A DNA stretch of 37,962 nucleotides from Klebsiella pneumoniae. GTDB taxonomy: Bacteria > Pseudomonadota > Gammaproteobacteria > Ga0077536. The notes under the pieces are model-generated. The model was given only the letters and a program-made list of their open reading frames with translations. It ran no database searches and was not told where the DNA came from. The position numbers were made by a program, and so were the translations under genes. Shown here piece by piece: positions 16,651 to 26,639 of this stretch; position 1 is the first letter of the stretch; every line of letters starts with the position of its first letter. Where the stretch lies: positions 1-37,962 of the forward strand of contig CAMAXW010000035.1 in NCBI GenBank assembly GCA_945862315.1, read 5' to 3'.

Positions 16651-17316
16651 ATGCACCACACCACCCAGACCCCCGTTATCCCCATCGAGGCTCGCCACGC
16701 GCTGAGTTGGCCACTGCTGCCTTGGCTGGCGAACGGCACGTTGCGCGGGGCAGAACTGGAGGCGACCCGTACTCACGTCCGCCACTGCAGCGAGTGCCGC
16801 CGCGAATTAGCGCGTCTAGCCTTTCTGTTGCAACGCCTTAAGGCGTTGGGACGAGACGAGCGCTGCGAAGATGCTTTGCACCGGCTCCATATGCGCATCG
16901 ACCTCCCGCAACGCCGCGCACCGGCGCTCCCTTGGGCAACAGCTGCGGTGCTCGCGTTAGCGTGCGGATTGGTGGGCACGCTGATGCAGAGCGCTGAGTC
17001 CAACGTGGCTTGGTTGCGCAAAATCGGCCTGACCATGCTGCCTCAAACCCAGCCCATGTCCGGCGGCTACGCGCCATTGACGGCCCGTTTAGTGTTCTAC
17101 GACAACGTCACCGAAGGTCAGTTACGCTCGGTGTTGCTGTCGGTAGGTGCCGATCTGGTGGACGGTCCAACGCCACGCGGCGTGTACACCATTGTGATTC
17201 ATCAAACCGCTGCCAGCGGCGGGGCTGCCAGTGCGCTCAGTCACCTGCGGCACTCACGTAAAGTGGTGTACGTCGAGCCAACACTGGCCCATACGGTCTC
17301 AGATTTAGGCGACTGA
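16651..17316 (+). CDS. Membrane-bound zinc-finger anti-sigma factor
   Basis: This 221-residue protein follows the ECF sigma gene. The N-terminal cytoplasmic part has the HxxxCxxC zinc anti-sigma motif (HVRHCSEC, His42, Cys46, Cys49). One transmembrane helix (about 92-112, LPWATAAVLALACGLVGTLM) leads to a periplasmic domain. That domain (143-184) reads ARLVFYDNVTEGQLRSVL, then GADLVDGPTPRGVYTIVI. This is a small alpha/beta module resembling the pro-domain-like sensor parts of other anti-sigma factors. It would hold the sigma factor inactive until a periplasmic signal arrives. The topology and motif are visible; the trigger is not. Confidence 0.85.
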   Translation: MHHTTQTPVIPIEARHALSWPLLPWLANGTLRGAELEATRTHVRHCSECRRELARLAFLLQRLKALGRDERCEDALHRLHMRIDLPQRRAPALPWATAAVLALACGLVGTLMQSAESNVAWLRKIGLTMLPQTQPMSGGYAPLTARLVFYDNVTEGQLRSVLLSVGADLVDGPTPRGVYTIVIHQTAASGGAASALSHLRHSRKVVYVEPTLAHTVSDLGD

Positions 17317-17490
17317 TAACCCCGCAGCGGGTGGGTTTGCCCCGCGCAGCTTGTTCTTCGCGTCCAAGAACACGTAGCCTAGCGGTGCGCGCCACAAGTC
17401 GCCGCGCTGATGGTAGAAACGCCGGTCAATACGGCCCGGCCGCGTGCTACCCGAACTGCGCCCACCATCCCCAAGGAGTACTTAGGTCTG

Positions 17491-18471
17491 ATGTCCAAAC
17501 TGCGCGCAGCCGTCATCGGGGTGGGTTATTTAGGCACCTTCCATGTGCAGAAATATCTCGCCCTGCCCGAGGTTGAACTCATCGGGGTCGTTGATACCAG
17601 TCTGGCTCGGGCCAGCGCATTAGCGACGCAGTACGGCGTGACGGCAACCACGGACTATCGCACGCTGCTGGGTGGTGTCGATTTGGTCTCGATCGTCACG
17701 CCTCCAGATACCCATTTCAGTATCGCGCGGGACTGTCTCGCCGCCGGCGTGCATGTACTGGTTGAAAAACCGGTCACCGAAACCGTCGCGCAGGCCGAAG
17801 CACTCATTGAACTCGCCGCGGCTCAAGGGCGTGTGTTTCAGGTTGGACATCTGGAACGTTTCAACCCGGCGGTGCTCGCGCTGCGCCCGCTGGTGATTGC
17901 GCCGACCCGGATCGAGGCGCGTCGACTTGCGCGCTACAAAGATCGGGGCACGGAAGTGGACGTGGTGCTCGACATGATGATTCACGATATCGACATCGTG
18001 CTCAGTTTGGTGCCCAGCCCGGTTGTCACGATTGTGGCCTCGGGCCGTACCGTCGTGACCAACAGTACGGATATCGCCGACGCCCAGCTGACCTTCCTTA
18101 ACGGTTGTGTGGCCGAACTGTCAGCCAGTCGGGTGCATTTGGAAGCGGTGCGCGCCATGAACGTCTATTTGCCGGATACCTATCTGTCTATCGATTTTGC
18201 CAATCATGCGCTACTCGTCGGAGCACTTGATGCCCACGGACGCAAAGGTGAAGGCCGCGATTTGGCGCTCGAAACCCAGCCGCTGGAGCGCAGCGACGCA
18301 CTCATGGATGAAATTCGAAGTTTTGTGCAGGCGGTGGCACAGGGCACAACACCCACGGTATCTGGTGAAGATGGCAAGCGTGCGCTGGCGGTGGCGGTCG
18401 CTATTAGTCAGCAGATTACTGCCCAGTCGGCCGGGCTCGCCCGCACGAGCAACCGGCCGTCTGCAAGCTAA
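17491..18471 (+). CDS. Gfo/Idh/MocA family NAD(P)-dependent oxidoreductase
   Basis: This 326-residue protein begins MSKLRAAVIGVGYLGTFHVQ, a Rossmann GxGxxG nucleotide-binding motif. The family signature VHVLVEKPVTETVAQA contains the catalytic EKP Lys, and GHLERFNPAV and DVVLDMMIHDIDIVLSL follow. Proteins with GHLERFNP and the DxxIHDIDI motif include GnnA, which oxidises UDP-GlcNAc for amino-linked lipid A, but no gnnB-like aminotransferase or lpx gene is in view. The substrate is probably a sugar nucleotide; this is inference. The start at 17491 is chosen because the Rossmann fold begins there, with AAGGAG 12 bases upstream. It is convergent with the Rieske gene and their stop codons touch with no gap. 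Confidence 0.85.
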   Translation: MSKLRAAVIGVGYLGTFHVQKYLALPEVELIGVVDTSLARASALATQYGVTATTDYRTLLGGVDLVSIVTPPDTHFSIARDCLAAGVHVLVEKPVTETVAQAEALIELAAAQGRVFQVGHLERFNPAVLALRPLVIAPTRIEARRLARYKDRGTEVDVVLDMMIHDIDIVLSLVPSPVVTIVASGRTVVTNSTDIADAQLTFLNGCVAELSASRVHLEAVRAMNVYLPDTYLSIDFANHALLVGALDAHGRKGEGRDLALETQPLERSDALMDEIRSFVQAVAQGTTPTVSGEDGKRALAVAVAISQQITAQSAGLARTSNRPSAS

Positions 18472-18846
18472 TCAGTAGCGCCGGGGCCCGGGCATTGCCC
18501 GCGTAGGAATGCGCTCGACGTCCTGAAGGATGAGACTGCCGTCGGCCGCCAAGCGGTGGGCGATGGCGACCAAGCGTGCGCCCTGGCAAGGGCCAGACAC
18601 GCAGCGCCCGCTCTGCGGGTCAAACAGGGCCCCGTGCAGCGAGCACTGTAAGTAGCTGCCCGAATGATCAAAGAAGCCGCCGCCGCTGGAGTCCAGTTGG
18701 ACCCCAGCGTGTGGACAACTATTGAGAAAAATCCCGTATTTCCCGGCCCGTTGCACCACGATGATTGGCAATGCCCGCACCCCAGCAGGTAGGCTATGGG
18801 CTTGCGCGGTACCGTCCGCAAGGTTGATGGTGAGCTGAATGTCCAT
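18472..18846 (-). CDS. Small Rieske [2Fe-2S] ferredoxin-like protein
   Basis: This 124-residue protein carries a complete Rieske centre: NSCPHAGVQLD (C-x-H) and, about 23 residues later, LQCSLHGALFD (C-x-x-H). The rest (GRCVSGPCQGARLVAIAHRL) fits the domain's end, where the GPC motif is conserved. There is no signal peptide or membrane segment, so it is a soluble cytoplasmic electron carrier or an accessory ferredoxin such as those serving dioxygenases or NirD-like reductases. The partner is not evident. The start at 18846 (MDIQLTINLADG) follows GGGGAC; a longer in-frame start at 18951 would add 35 residues without family features. It converges exactly end to end with the oxidoreductase gene and is divergent from carA. 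Confidence 0.85.
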   Translation of the reverse strand: MDIQLTINLADGTAQAHSLPAGVRALPIIVVQRAGKYGIFLNSCPHAGVQLDSSGGGFFDHSGSYLQCSLHGALFDPQSGRCVSGPCQGARLVAIAHRLAADGSLILQDVERIPTRAMPGPRRY

Positions 18847-18914
18847 GACGTCCCCTAATCCATACGAAGCATTTCTCGATGGTGTCTCCATTGACGCAAA
18901 GTCGCGTGGTAATT

Positions 18915-18943
18915 TTGCGCAGCGGCGGGGCGTCGAGTACACT
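18915..18943 (+). promoter_or_regulatory. Probable sigma-70 promoter of carAB
   Basis: TTGCGC (18915-18920) and TACACT (18938-18943) are separated by 17 bases, each matching consensus at 4 of 6 positions. It would start transcription near 18950, giving a leader of about 60 bases that contains a strong terminator hairpin before the carA GTG. Confidence 0.4.
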
Positions 18944-18960
18944 CCCGACACTTCAATTAC

Positions 18961-18991
18961 GGGAACCGCCGGCCGGTTGTTCCCTTTTTTT
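18961..18991 (+). terminator. Intrinsic terminator in the carA leader (candidate attenuator)
   Basis: GGGAAC (18961-18966) pairs with GTTCCC (18979-18984). After a one-pair mismatch, GCC/GGT closes a GGCC loop. Seven T residues follow (18985-18991). No plus-strand gene ends nearby, because the preceding neighbour is on the other strand. The hairpin therefore stands between the carA promoter and the start codon. GACAC (18947-18951) and GTGTC (18992-18996) can form an outer stem. This arrangement fits transcription attenuation of the carbamoyl-phosphate synthetase operon. Confidence 0.65.
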
Positions 18992-19011
18992 GTGTCAGAA
19001 AAGCAAAAATA

Positions 19012-20148
19012 GTGACCAATCAGGCAATCCTAGCGCTCGCAGACGGGTCGGTCTTCCACGGCCTATCCATAGGTGTTCCCGGCTATACGGTGGGCGAAGT
19101 CGTTTTTAATACGGCGATGACCGGCTATCAGGAAATTCTGACCGATCCCTCCTACGACCAACAGCTGGTGACACTGACTTACCCCCACATCGGCAACGTA
19201 GGGACAAATCCCCAAGACGCAGAGTCTGCGCGGGTCCATGCGGCTGGTCTCATCATCCGCGATGCCTCGCTGATCGCGAGCAACTGGCGTTCAACGGTCA
19301 GTCTGGCGGATTACGCCCACGCGGCGCGCTTGGTGGTCATCGCGGAAATCGACACCCGACGGCTCACCCGATTACTCCGTGAAGGCGGCGCTCAAAACGG
19401 CTGCATCGCGGCAGGTAATGGAGTGACCGCTGAGAGTGCCATTGCGCGTGCGCGACAGTTTCCGGGTCTGAATGGCGCGGATTTGGCCCGTCGAGTCACG
19501 ACCGCACAGCCGTATCGGTGGACCGAAGGCCTCTGGCAGTTGGAGGACAACGCGCATCGCAGGGCCGCCGCCGCTACGTGGCGAGTGGTTGCTTTCGATT
19601 ACGGGATTAAGCGCAATATCCTCAGATTGCTCGCCGACCGTGGCTGTGAAGTCCACGTGCTACCGGCGAGCGCCAGTGCGCAGGAGTGTTTGGAAATTGC
19701 GCCAGATGGCGTGTTTTTGTCCAATGGTCCCGGCGATCCTGCCGCCTGCGATTACGCCATTAACACCATTCGGGAACTCCTGCCGAGCGGCCTGCCCGTG
19801 TTTGGGATTTGTCTGGGCCACCAGCTACTGGGGCTGGCCTGCGGCGCGCGGACGCTCAAAATGAAATTTGGCCACCACGGGGCCAATCATCCCGTACAGG
19901 ATTTACGCTCGGGACAGGTTGCCATTACCAGCCAAAACCATGGTTTTGCCATCGACGAGGCCAGCCTGCCCAGTACTTTGGTGGCTACCCACCGGTCTTT
20001 GTTTGACGGTTCTTTGCAGGGCATCGCTCACACCAGCCTGCCGGCCTTTAGTTTTCAGGGTCATCCGGAAGCCAGTCCCGGTCCACACGACATTGGCTAT
20101 CTGTTTGACCAATTTATCGCCTTGATGCGCAGTCATCGGGCTGCCTGA
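19012..20148 (+). CDS. carA: Carbamoyl-phosphate synthase small (glutaminase) subunit CarA
   Basis: This 378-residue protein releases ammonia from glutamine for CarB. The N-terminal half begins [20 protein letters not shown] and has [17 protein letters not shown]. The C-terminal class I amidotransferase domain has the nucleophile Cys in [14 protein letters not shown] and the His-Glu pair in [15 protein letters not shown]. Length is as in E. coli (382). The start is a GTG at 19012; no other in-frame start precedes it. A seven-codon frame (GTG to TAG, 18992-19012) ends on the carA start base, possibly by chance. carB follows after 20 bases. The product feeds pyrimidine and arginine synthesis. 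Confidence 0.98.
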   Translation: MTNQAILALADGSVFHGLSIGVPGYTVGEVVFNTAMTGYQEILTDPSYDQQLVTLTYPHIGNVGTNPQDAESARVHAAGLIIRDASLIASNWRSTVSLADYAHAARLVVIAEIDTRRLTRLLREGGAQNGCIAAGNGVTAESAIARARQFPGLNGADLARRVTTAQPYRWTEGLWQLEDNAHRRAAAATWRVVAFDYGIKRNILRLLADRGCEVHVLPASASAQECLEIAPDGVFLSNGPGDPAACDYAINTIRELLPSGLPVFGICLGHQLLGLACGARTLKMKFGHHGANHPVQDLRSGQVAITSQNHGFAIDEASLPSTLVATHRSLFDGSLQGIAHTSLPAFSFQGHPEASPGPHDIGYLFDQFIALMRSHRAA

Positions 20149-20168
20149 ACCAGCGGCCTTATTTCAGC

Positions 20169-23100
20169 ATGCCAAAACGCACCGACATCAAATCCATCCT
20201 CGTCATCGGCGCGGGCCCGATCATCATCGGTCAAGCCTGCGAGTTCGACTACTCCGGTACGCAGGCTTGCAAAGCTTTGCGCAAGGACGGTTATCGGATC
20301 GTTCTGGTCAACTCTAATCCGGCCACCATCATGACGGACCCGGATACCGCCGACGCCACCTATATCGAACCGGTACGCTGGCAAACGGTGGCCAAAATCA
20401 TCGAGCAAGAGCGCCCAGACGCCCTGTTGCCGACGATGGGCGGCCAAACCGCGCTCAACTGTGCACTCGATTTAGCCCGTGAGGGAGTGCTGGAAAAATT
20501 TGGCGTGCAGCTCATCGGTGCCTCAGTGCAGGCGATTGAGATGGCCGAAGACCGCGAAAAATTTCGTCAGGCCATGACCCGCATCGGCTTGGATTCACCC
20601 AAATCGCTGGTTGCGCACACCCTGGAAGAAGCGGAGCGCCATCAATTGGTGCTGGGCTTCCCGACCGTCATTCGGCCCTCTTTTACGCTGGGCGGCACGG
20701 GCGGCGGGATTGCCTTTAATCGTGAAGAATTTGCCGAAATCGTCACCCGCGGCCTAGATGCTTCGCCCACCCACGAAGTGCTAATTGAAGAATCTGTGCT
20801 GGGCTGGAAAGAATATGAAATGGAAGTCGTGCGCGATCGCAACGACAACTGCATCATCATTTGTGCGATCGAAAACTTGGACCCCATGGGCATCCACACT
20901 GGCGATTCCATCACGGTGGCGCCGGCGCAAACCCTGACCGACAAAGAATACCAACTGCTGCGCAACGCCTCGATCGCGGTATTGCGCGAAATCGGCGTTG
21001 AAACCGGCGGCTCTAATGTGCAGTTCGCCATCAACCCCGACAACGGCAAGATGCTGGTCATCGAAATGAATCCGCGGGTTTCGCGCTCTTCCGCGCTGGC
21101 CTCCAAAGCCACCGGTTTCCCCATCGCCAAAGTGGCGGCTCGCTTGGCGGTCGGTTACACGTTGGACGAACTCGCTAACGAAATCACAGGTGGTGCGACC
21201 CCGGCGTCGTTCGAGCCCACCATCGACTATGTCGTGATCAAAATTCCGCGTTTCACGTTCGAGAAATTCCCGCAGGCGCACGACCGCCTCACGACCCAAA
21301 TGAAATCAGTGGGTGAGGTGATGGCTTTCGGTCGAACCTTCCAGGAGTCTTTTCAGAAAGCGCTACGCTCGCTAGAAACCGGCGCCATGGGTCTTGATGA
21401 GCGGTTTCGGGTGGGCGAAAAAGTAGACCACGCAAAATTGGTGCGCGAATTAACGGTGGCAGGTTCCGAGCGCATTTGGTTCGTGGGAGATGCCTTCCGC
21501 CACGGCATGAGCCTCGAGGAAATCCACGCTCTGACCAAAATTGATCGCTGGTTTTTGGCGCAAATCGAAAACCTTCTGCAAGAAGAATCCTTGGTGCGGG
21601 CCGGTGGGCTGGCCGCCCTTAATCAGGCAACGCTGCGCCGGCTCAAGCGCAAGGGTTTTGCCGACGCGCGACTCGCGTTCCTGTGTAACTGCACGGAGAC
21701 TGCGATGCGGCACCATCGCCACTTGCTGGGGCTTCGGCCCGTCTATAAGCGGGTGGATTCCTGTGCCGCAGAATTCGGCGCCACCACCGCTTATTTGTAC
21801 TCCACCTACGAAGAAGAATGCGAAGCGCTGCCGAGTGAGCGCCAGAAAATCATGATTTTGGGTGGCGGCCCGAACCGTATCGGGCAGGGCATCGAATTCG
21901 ATTACTGCTGCGTACAAGCTGCCTATGCCCTGCGCGAGGCGGGCTACGAAACCATCATGGTGAACTGCAACCCCGAAACAGTGTCCACGGATTACGACAC
22001 CTCCGACCGCCTCTACTTCGAACCGTTAACTTTAGAAGACGTGCTAGAAATCGTGGCGTTAGAAAAACCCTACGGGGTGATTGTGCAATTTGGTGGGCAG
22101 ACCCCCTTAAAACTTGCCGCAGCGCTAGCCGCCGCCGGGGTGCCCATCATCGGCACCAGCCCAGACTCCATCGATTTGGCTGAGGATCGCGAGCGTTTCC
22201 AAGGTTTTCTGTCGCAGGTAGGATTGTTGCAACCGGCCAATCGAACGGCGCGGTCGCCAGAGGCGGCACTGCTTGCGGCCGCTGAAATTGGTTTCCCGCT
22301 GGTGGTCCGACCCTCCTATGTGTTGGGCGGACGGGCGATGGAAATTGTTTACAACGTCGAGGCGCTGTCCATTTACATGCGCCGTGCGGTGGCGGTCTCC
22401 AACGACTCCCCGGTGCTCTTGGATCGCTTTCTCGACCACGCTATCGAAGTCGACGTCGATGCGCTGAGTGACGGTGAGACCGTGGTCGTGGGCGGCATCA
22501 TGGAGCACATTGAGCAGGCGGGGATCCACTCTGGCGATTCCGCCTGCGCGCTGCCGCCGCACACCCTGACCTTAGAGCTGCAGGCGGAAATTCGCCGGCA
22601 GGTGGTCGTTATGGCGCGCGGTCTGGGCGTAATTGGCCTGATGAACACGCAGTTCGCTATTCAGGACGGCCAGATTTTTGTTCTTGAGGTCAATCCACGC
22701 GCGTCGCGCACGGTGCCGTTTGTGTCCAAGGCCACGGGCACGCCTTTGGCTAAACTGGCCGCCTTGTGCATGGTTGGCCAACGTCTGCGGGATTTAGTGC
22801 CCACGGGTATTCGCCAACCGACTTACTATTCGGTCAAAGAAGCGGTGTTTCCTTTTGTGAAGTTTCAGGGGGTCGACCCGCTCTTGGGGCCCGAAATGAA
22901 ATCTACGGGGGAGGTGATGGGCATTGGTATCACCTTCGGCGAAGCCTTTGCAAAATCCCAGCAAGCGGCCGGTATGAGTTTGCCCAGCGGCGGCACGGCT
23001 TTTGTTAGCGTGCGGGAGTCCGACAAACCTGCGGCGTTGGGTCTGGCCCATCGGTTGGCGGCGGCGGGCTTTAAAATTGTTGCCACGCGCGGCACGGCTA

Positions 23101-23387
23101 GGGTTCTGACGGCGGCGGGGGTGGTTTGCCAGCCGGTCAATAAGGTGCTGGAAGGTCAACCGCACATCGTCGATATGATCAAAAACGGCGCGATCGACTT
23201 TATTATCAACACCACCGAAGGCGAACAGGCGATTGCCGATTCTTTTGCCATTCGCCGCAGCGCTCTGCAGCACAAGATTGCCTACACGACGACCATGGCC
23301 GGCGCCACCGCTGCGGTGATGGCGCTGGCCGAAACGGGCGAAGAACAAGTGCGATGTTTACAGATTCTTCATGAGGAAATGATCTGA
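20169..23387 (+). CDS. carB: Carbamoyl-phosphate synthase large subunit CarB
   Basis: This 1072-residue protein is full length. It has two homologous ATP-grasp halves. The first has [33 protein letters not shown] and FVLEVNPR-type motifs (here [20 protein letters not shown]). The second has [31 protein letters not shown] and [20 protein letters not shown]. The C-terminal methylglyoxal-synthase-like domain (about residues 935-1072; [26 protein letters not shown]) is the allosteric site for UMP and ornithine. It makes carbamoyl phosphate from bicarbonate, ammonia and two ATP. The stop overlaps the greA start by one base. Confidence 0.99.
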   Translation: MPKRTDIKSILVIGAGPIIIGQACEFDYSGTQACKALRKDGYRIVLVNSNPATIMTDPDTADATYIEPVRWQTVAKIIEQERPDALLPTMGGQTALNCALDLAREGVLEKFGVQLIGASVQAIEMAEDREKFRQAMTRIGLDSPKSLVAHTLEEAERHQLVLGFPTVIRPSFTLGGTGGGIAFNREEFAEIVTRGLDASPTHEVLIEESVLGWKEYEMEVVRDRNDNCIIICAIENLDPMGIHTGDSITVAPAQTLTDKEYQLLRNASIAVLREIGVETGGSNVQFAINPDNGKMLVIEMNPRVSRSSALASKATGFPIAKVAARLAVGYTLDELANEITGGATPASFEPTIDYVVIKIPRFTFEKFPQAHDRLTTQMKSVGEVMAFGRTFQESFQKALRSLETGAMGLDERFRVGEKVDHAKLVRELTVAGSERIWFVGDAFRHGMSLEEIHALTKIDRWFLAQIENLLQEESLVRAGGLAALNQATLRRLKRKGFADARLAFLCNCTETAMRHHRHLLGLRPVYKRVDSCAAEFGATTAYLYSTYEEECEALPSERQKIMILGGGPNRIGQGIEFDYCCVQAAYALREAGYETIMVNCNPETVSTDYDTSDRLYFEPLTLEDVLEIVALEKPYGVIVQFGGQTPLKLAAALAAAGVPIIGTSPDSIDLAEDRERFQGFLSQVGLLQPANRTARSPEAALLAAAEIGFPLVVRPSYVLGGRAMEIVYNVEALSIYMRRAVAVSNDSPVLLDRFLDHAIEVDVDALSDGETVVVGGIMEHIEQAGIHSGDSACALPPHTLTLELQAEIRRQVVVMARGLGVIGLMNTQFAIQDGQIFVLEVNPRASRTVPFVSKATGTPLAKLAALCMVGQRLRDLVPTGIRQPTYYSVKEAVFPFVKFQGVDPLLGPEMKSTGEVMGIGITFGEAFAKSQQAAGMSLPSGGTAFVSVRESDKPAALGLAHRLAAAGFKIVATRGTARVLTAAGVVCQPVNKVLEGQPHIVDMIKNGAIDFIINTTEGEQAIADSFAIRRSALQHKIAYTTTMAGATAAVMALAETGEEQVRCLQILHEEMI

Positions 23388-23863
23388 TGAGCAAATCCCC
23401 GATGACGGCCGCCGGCGCGCAGCGTCTCCGAGAAGAATTACACCGCCTCAAAACAGTGGATCGTCCGCGTATTACCAACGCCATCGCCGAAGCGCGCGCA
23501 CTGGGCGACTTGAAGGAAAATGCCGAATACCACGCCGCGCGTGAGCAGCAGAGCTTCGCCGAAGGCCGGGTTGCCGACATCGAAGGCAAGCTTGGCAACG
23601 CGGAAATCATCGACGTCACCAAAGTGAACGCTGACGGGCGTGTGGTTTTTGGGGCGACCATAAAATTGTTGAACGTGAACAACGACGCCGAAGTGACTTA
23701 TCGTATCGTTGGCGAAGACGAGGCCGACATCAAAGCGGGTTTGGTGTCGATCAATTCCCCAGTGGCCCGTGGCCTTATTGGTAAGTCCGAGGGCGACGCA
23801 GTTCGCGTGCAAGTGCCAAGCGGTACGGTCGAGTACGAAATACTTGTCGTGCTCTACATCTGA
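23387..23863 (+). CDS. greA: Transcription elongation factor GreA
   Basis: This 158-residue protein has the GreA coiled coil ([37 protein letters not shown]) with the acidic tip [17 protein letters not shown]. That tip enters the polymerase secondary channel and stimulates cleavage of backtracked RNA. A C-terminal FKBP-like domain follows ([31 protein letters not shown]). The length is standard. The start overlaps the carB stop by one base (TGATG), so it is co-expressed with carAB, a common arrangement in gammaproteobacteria. Confidence 0.98.
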   Translation: MSKSPMTAAGAQRLREELHRLKTVDRPRITNAIAEARALGDLKENAEYHAAREQQSFAEGRVADIEGKLGNAEIIDVTKVNADGRVVFGATIKLLNVNNDAEVTYRIVGEDEADIKAGLVSINSPVARGLIGKSEGDAVRVQVPSGTVEYEILVVLYI

Positions 23864-23908
23864 TGGCTTGCTGGGGAACTTAGGTTCGCCAACGCGGACT
23901 AAGCCACT

Positions 23909-24529
23909 ATGTCTAGACGAGGCTCGTCCAGCCGCTGGTACCAGACCCAAATCAGCGATCCTTTCGTCAAAGAACGCGAGCGTCAGGGCCTGCGTTCCCG
24001 CGCAGCGTTCAAACTTACCGAACTCCTTGAGCGCGATCGTCTGCTGCGGCCCGGCGGCGTGGTGCTAGACCTCGGGGCGACACCCGGCGGGTGGTCACAA
24101 ATCGTCGGGTCACTCGTGGGGGCTAGGGGGTTGGTCATTGCTGTCGATATCCTGCCGATGACGGCTTTAGCCGGTGTGCAATTTATTTTAGGTGACTGCC
24201 GGGAACCCGAAACCCTCGCGAGCATCGCTGCCGCGCTTAAAAGTCGGCAGGTTGATCTTGTTTTATCCGACATGTCCCCCAATCTATCGGGTATTAGGGA
24301 TGTGGATGAGGCACGCTCAGTGGAACTAGCGGAAACGGCGTGGGAAACCGCGCAAATGTTTCTAAAGGTCGGCGGGTCGTTGGTACTGAAAATGTTCCAA
24401 CATCAGGACAGTGAGCTGTTTTTGCTGGAGATACGTAAGCGTTTTATGCGTATAAACCGCCGCAAACCGGCCGCATCACGCAGTGGTTCACGAGAATTCT
24501 ATGTGGTGGCAGGCGGCCTCAAGGGCTAG
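23909..24529 (+). CDS. rlmE: 23S rRNA 2'-O-methyltransferase RlmE (RrmJ/FtsJ)
   Basis: This 206-residue protein methylates U2552 of 23S rRNA. The SAM-binding motif is VLDLGATPGGWSQ. The K-D-K-E catalytic tetrad is visible in SRAAFKL, LVLSDMSPNLSG, SLVLKMFQ and SREFYVV. E. coli RlmE has 209 residues. It lies 45 bases after greA and 85 before ftsH, matching the E. coli rrmJ-ftsH order. The yhbY gene that often sits beside rlmE is absent here. Confidence 0.97.
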   Translation: MSRRGSSSRWYQTQISDPFVKERERQGLRSRAAFKLTELLERDRLLRPGGVVLDLGATPGGWSQIVGSLVGARGLVIAVDILPMTALAGVQFILGDCREPETLASIAAALKSRQVDLVLSDMSPNLSGIRDVDEARSVELAETAWETAQMFLKVGGSLVLKMFQHQDSELFLLEIRKRFMRINRRKPAASRSGSREFYVVAGGLKG

Positions 24530-24614
24530 ACTTAGATCGACATTAGGCCTAGAACAGGCACGCACTCGGCAGGCCGCTAGGCGGCACGCCTCAACAATGG
24601 ACGGATAGAAAAAG

Positions 24615-26531
24615 ATGGCTAGAAACCTCGCTCTGTGGGGCGTTATCGCACTGGTGCTGATGCTGGTTTTCCAGAACTTCACCCCGCGGCGCGGCGTGTC
24701 TCGCGCGGTCAGCTACTCTGACTTCGTCGGCTCCGTTAAAAGTGGTCAGGTCGCGCGCACCGTGCTCGATGGCCCCACCATTGAATTCGAGATGCAGGAC
24801 GGCTCGAAGCTTTATACCTACAGCCCTGAAACTAGCAACAGCGCACTCATCGGTATGCTGCTGGAAAACCGCGTCCGCATCGAAGCCCAGCCGCCCGATC
24901 GGCAGGGTATTCTCATGCAAATTTTCATCTCCTGGTTCCCATTCGTCCTGCTGATTGGGGTGTGGATCTACCTCATGCGTCAAATGCAGGGCGGTGGTGG
25001 TGGCCGGGGTGCCATGTCTTTCGGCAAGAGCCGCGCGCGAATGCTGGGCGATGATCAAGTGCGCACCACTTTCAATGACGTGGCGGGCGTCGAAGAAGCC
25101 AAAGACGAAGTCAAAGAATTAGTCGATTTCCTGCGCGACCCCAGCAAGTTTCAGAAACTGGGCGGCAAAATACCGCGTGGTGTGTTGCTGGTCGGCTCCC
25201 CGGGCACCGGTAAAACCTTGCTGGCGAGGGCCATCGCGGGGGAGGCCAAAGTGCCTTTTTTCACGATTTCGGGCTCTGATTTCGTTGAAATGTTTGTCGG
25301 CGTTGGCGCCTCCCGAGTGCGCGACATGTTTGAGCAAGCTAAAAAACACGCGCCCTGCATTATTTTCATCGACGAAATTGATGCTGTGGGCCGCCACCGT
25401 GGTGCAGGACTGGGTGGTGGGCACGACGAACGTGAACAAACCCTCAACCAATTGCTGGTTGAAATGGATGGGTTTGAAGGCAACGAGGGCGTCATCGTCA
25501 TCGCCGCGACTAACCGACCCGATGTGCTCGATCCGGCGCTACTCCGTCCGGGTCGCTTCGACCGGCAAGTGGTGGTGCCCTTACCCGACGTGCGAGGGCG
25601 CGAGCAGATTTTGAAAGTGCACATGCGCAAAGTGCCGTTGGGTGACGACGTCAAGCCAGCGCTACTCGCGCGCGGCACACCCGGATTTTCGGGCGCAGAC
25701 TTGGCTAACTTGGTGAATGAAGCGGCACTGTTCGCTGCGCGGAACAACAAGCGCCACGTCAGCATGGAAGAGTTTGAGAAAGCCAAAGACAAAATCATGA
25801 TGGGCGCGGAACGGCGTTCCATGGTGATGGGTGAAAACGAAAAGAAGCTCACCGCCTATCACGAAGCGGGTCATGCCATCGTGGGGCGCTTGGTGCCGGC
25901 ACATGATCCGGTTTACAAAGTGACCATCATTCCGCGTGGGCGGGCCTTGGGCGTCACGATGTTCCTCCCGGAAGAAGACCGGCTCAGCTACAGCAAGGAA
26001 CGGTTGGAAAGCCAAATTTCCACGCTTTTTGGCGGCCGTATTGCTGAGGAACTCGTGTTTGGTAAAGACGCCGTGACGACCGGTGCTTCCAATGATATTG
26101 AACGCGTGACCGAAATTGCCCGCAACATGGTGACCCGCTGGGGACTCTCCGAGCGGTTGGGACCGATGACCTACAGCGACGATGAAGGCGAAGTGTTCTT
26201 AGGCCACTCCGTGACCCAACACAAAGTGATGTCCGATGGCACGGCGCATGTCATCGACGAAGAAGTTCGCTATATCGTTGACCGTAACTACACGCGGGCC
26301 CGTCAAATCCTCGAAGAAAATTCGGGCAAGCTGCATTTAATGGCCACGGCGCTGATTCGCTACGAAACCCTCGATAGTGACCAAATCGACGACATCATGA
26401 ATGGACGCGCGGCGCGTGCGCCGAAGAACTGGGACGACGACGAGGGCAGTGCCACCACCATTGGCGCCGCTGATGAGGGCAAGGCCCCCGATACCGATAC
26501 GCCCATTGGTGGTCCTGCCAGTTCCCACTAA
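24615..26531 (+). CDS. ftsH: ATP-dependent zinc metalloprotease FtsH
   Basis: This 638-residue membrane protease has two transmembrane helices flanking a small periplasmic domain (about residues 4-24 and 97-118). The AAA domain has Walker [16 protein letters not shown], Walker [17 protein letters not shown] and the second region of homology ([20 protein letters not shown]). The zinc protease domain has the HEAGH motif ([12 protein letters not shown]). The tail after DDIMNGR is short and acidic. It degrades unfolded membrane proteins and, in E. coli, LpxC and sigma-32, which links it to the chaperone operon in this window. It follows rlmE and precedes glmM. Confidence 0.99.
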   Translation: MARNLALWGVIALVLMLVFQNFTPRRGVSRAVSYSDFVGSVKSGQVARTVLDGPTIEFEMQDGSKLYTYSPETSNSALIGMLLENRVRIEAQPPDRQGILMQIFISWFPFVLLIGVWIYLMRQMQGGGGGRGAMSFGKSRARMLGDDQVRTTFNDVAGVEEAKDEVKELVDFLRDPSKFQKLGGKIPRGVLLVGSPGTGKTLLARAIAGEAKVPFFTISGSDFVEMFVGVGASRVRDMFEQAKKHAPCIIFIDEIDAVGRHRGAGLGGGHDEREQTLNQLLVEMDGFEGNEGVIVIAATNRPDVLDPALLRPGRFDRQVVVPLPDVRGREQILKVHMRKVPLGDDVKPALLARGTPGFSGADLANLVNEAALFAARNNKRHVSMEEFEKAKDKIMMGAERRSMVMGENEKKLTAYHEAGHAIVGRLVPAHDPVYKVTIIPRGRALGVTMFLPEEDRLSYSKERLESQISTLFGGRIAEELVFGKDAVTTGASNDIERVTEIARNMVTRWGLSERLGPMTYSDDEGEVFLGHSVTQHKVMSDGTAHVIDEEVRYIVDRNYTRARQILEENSGKLHLMATALIRYETLDSDQIDDIMNGRAARAPKNWDDDEGSATTIGAADEGKAPDTDTPIGGPASSH

Positions 26532-26639
26532 ACCGCCCTCGAAAATGCGCAGTTCGCAGACCAACCCTGCGCGCTGCGCGGCTCATAACTCTGTCGGTGT
26601 GAGGCTGCCAAGCCGCCGGCTAATGGCAGACTGATAACG

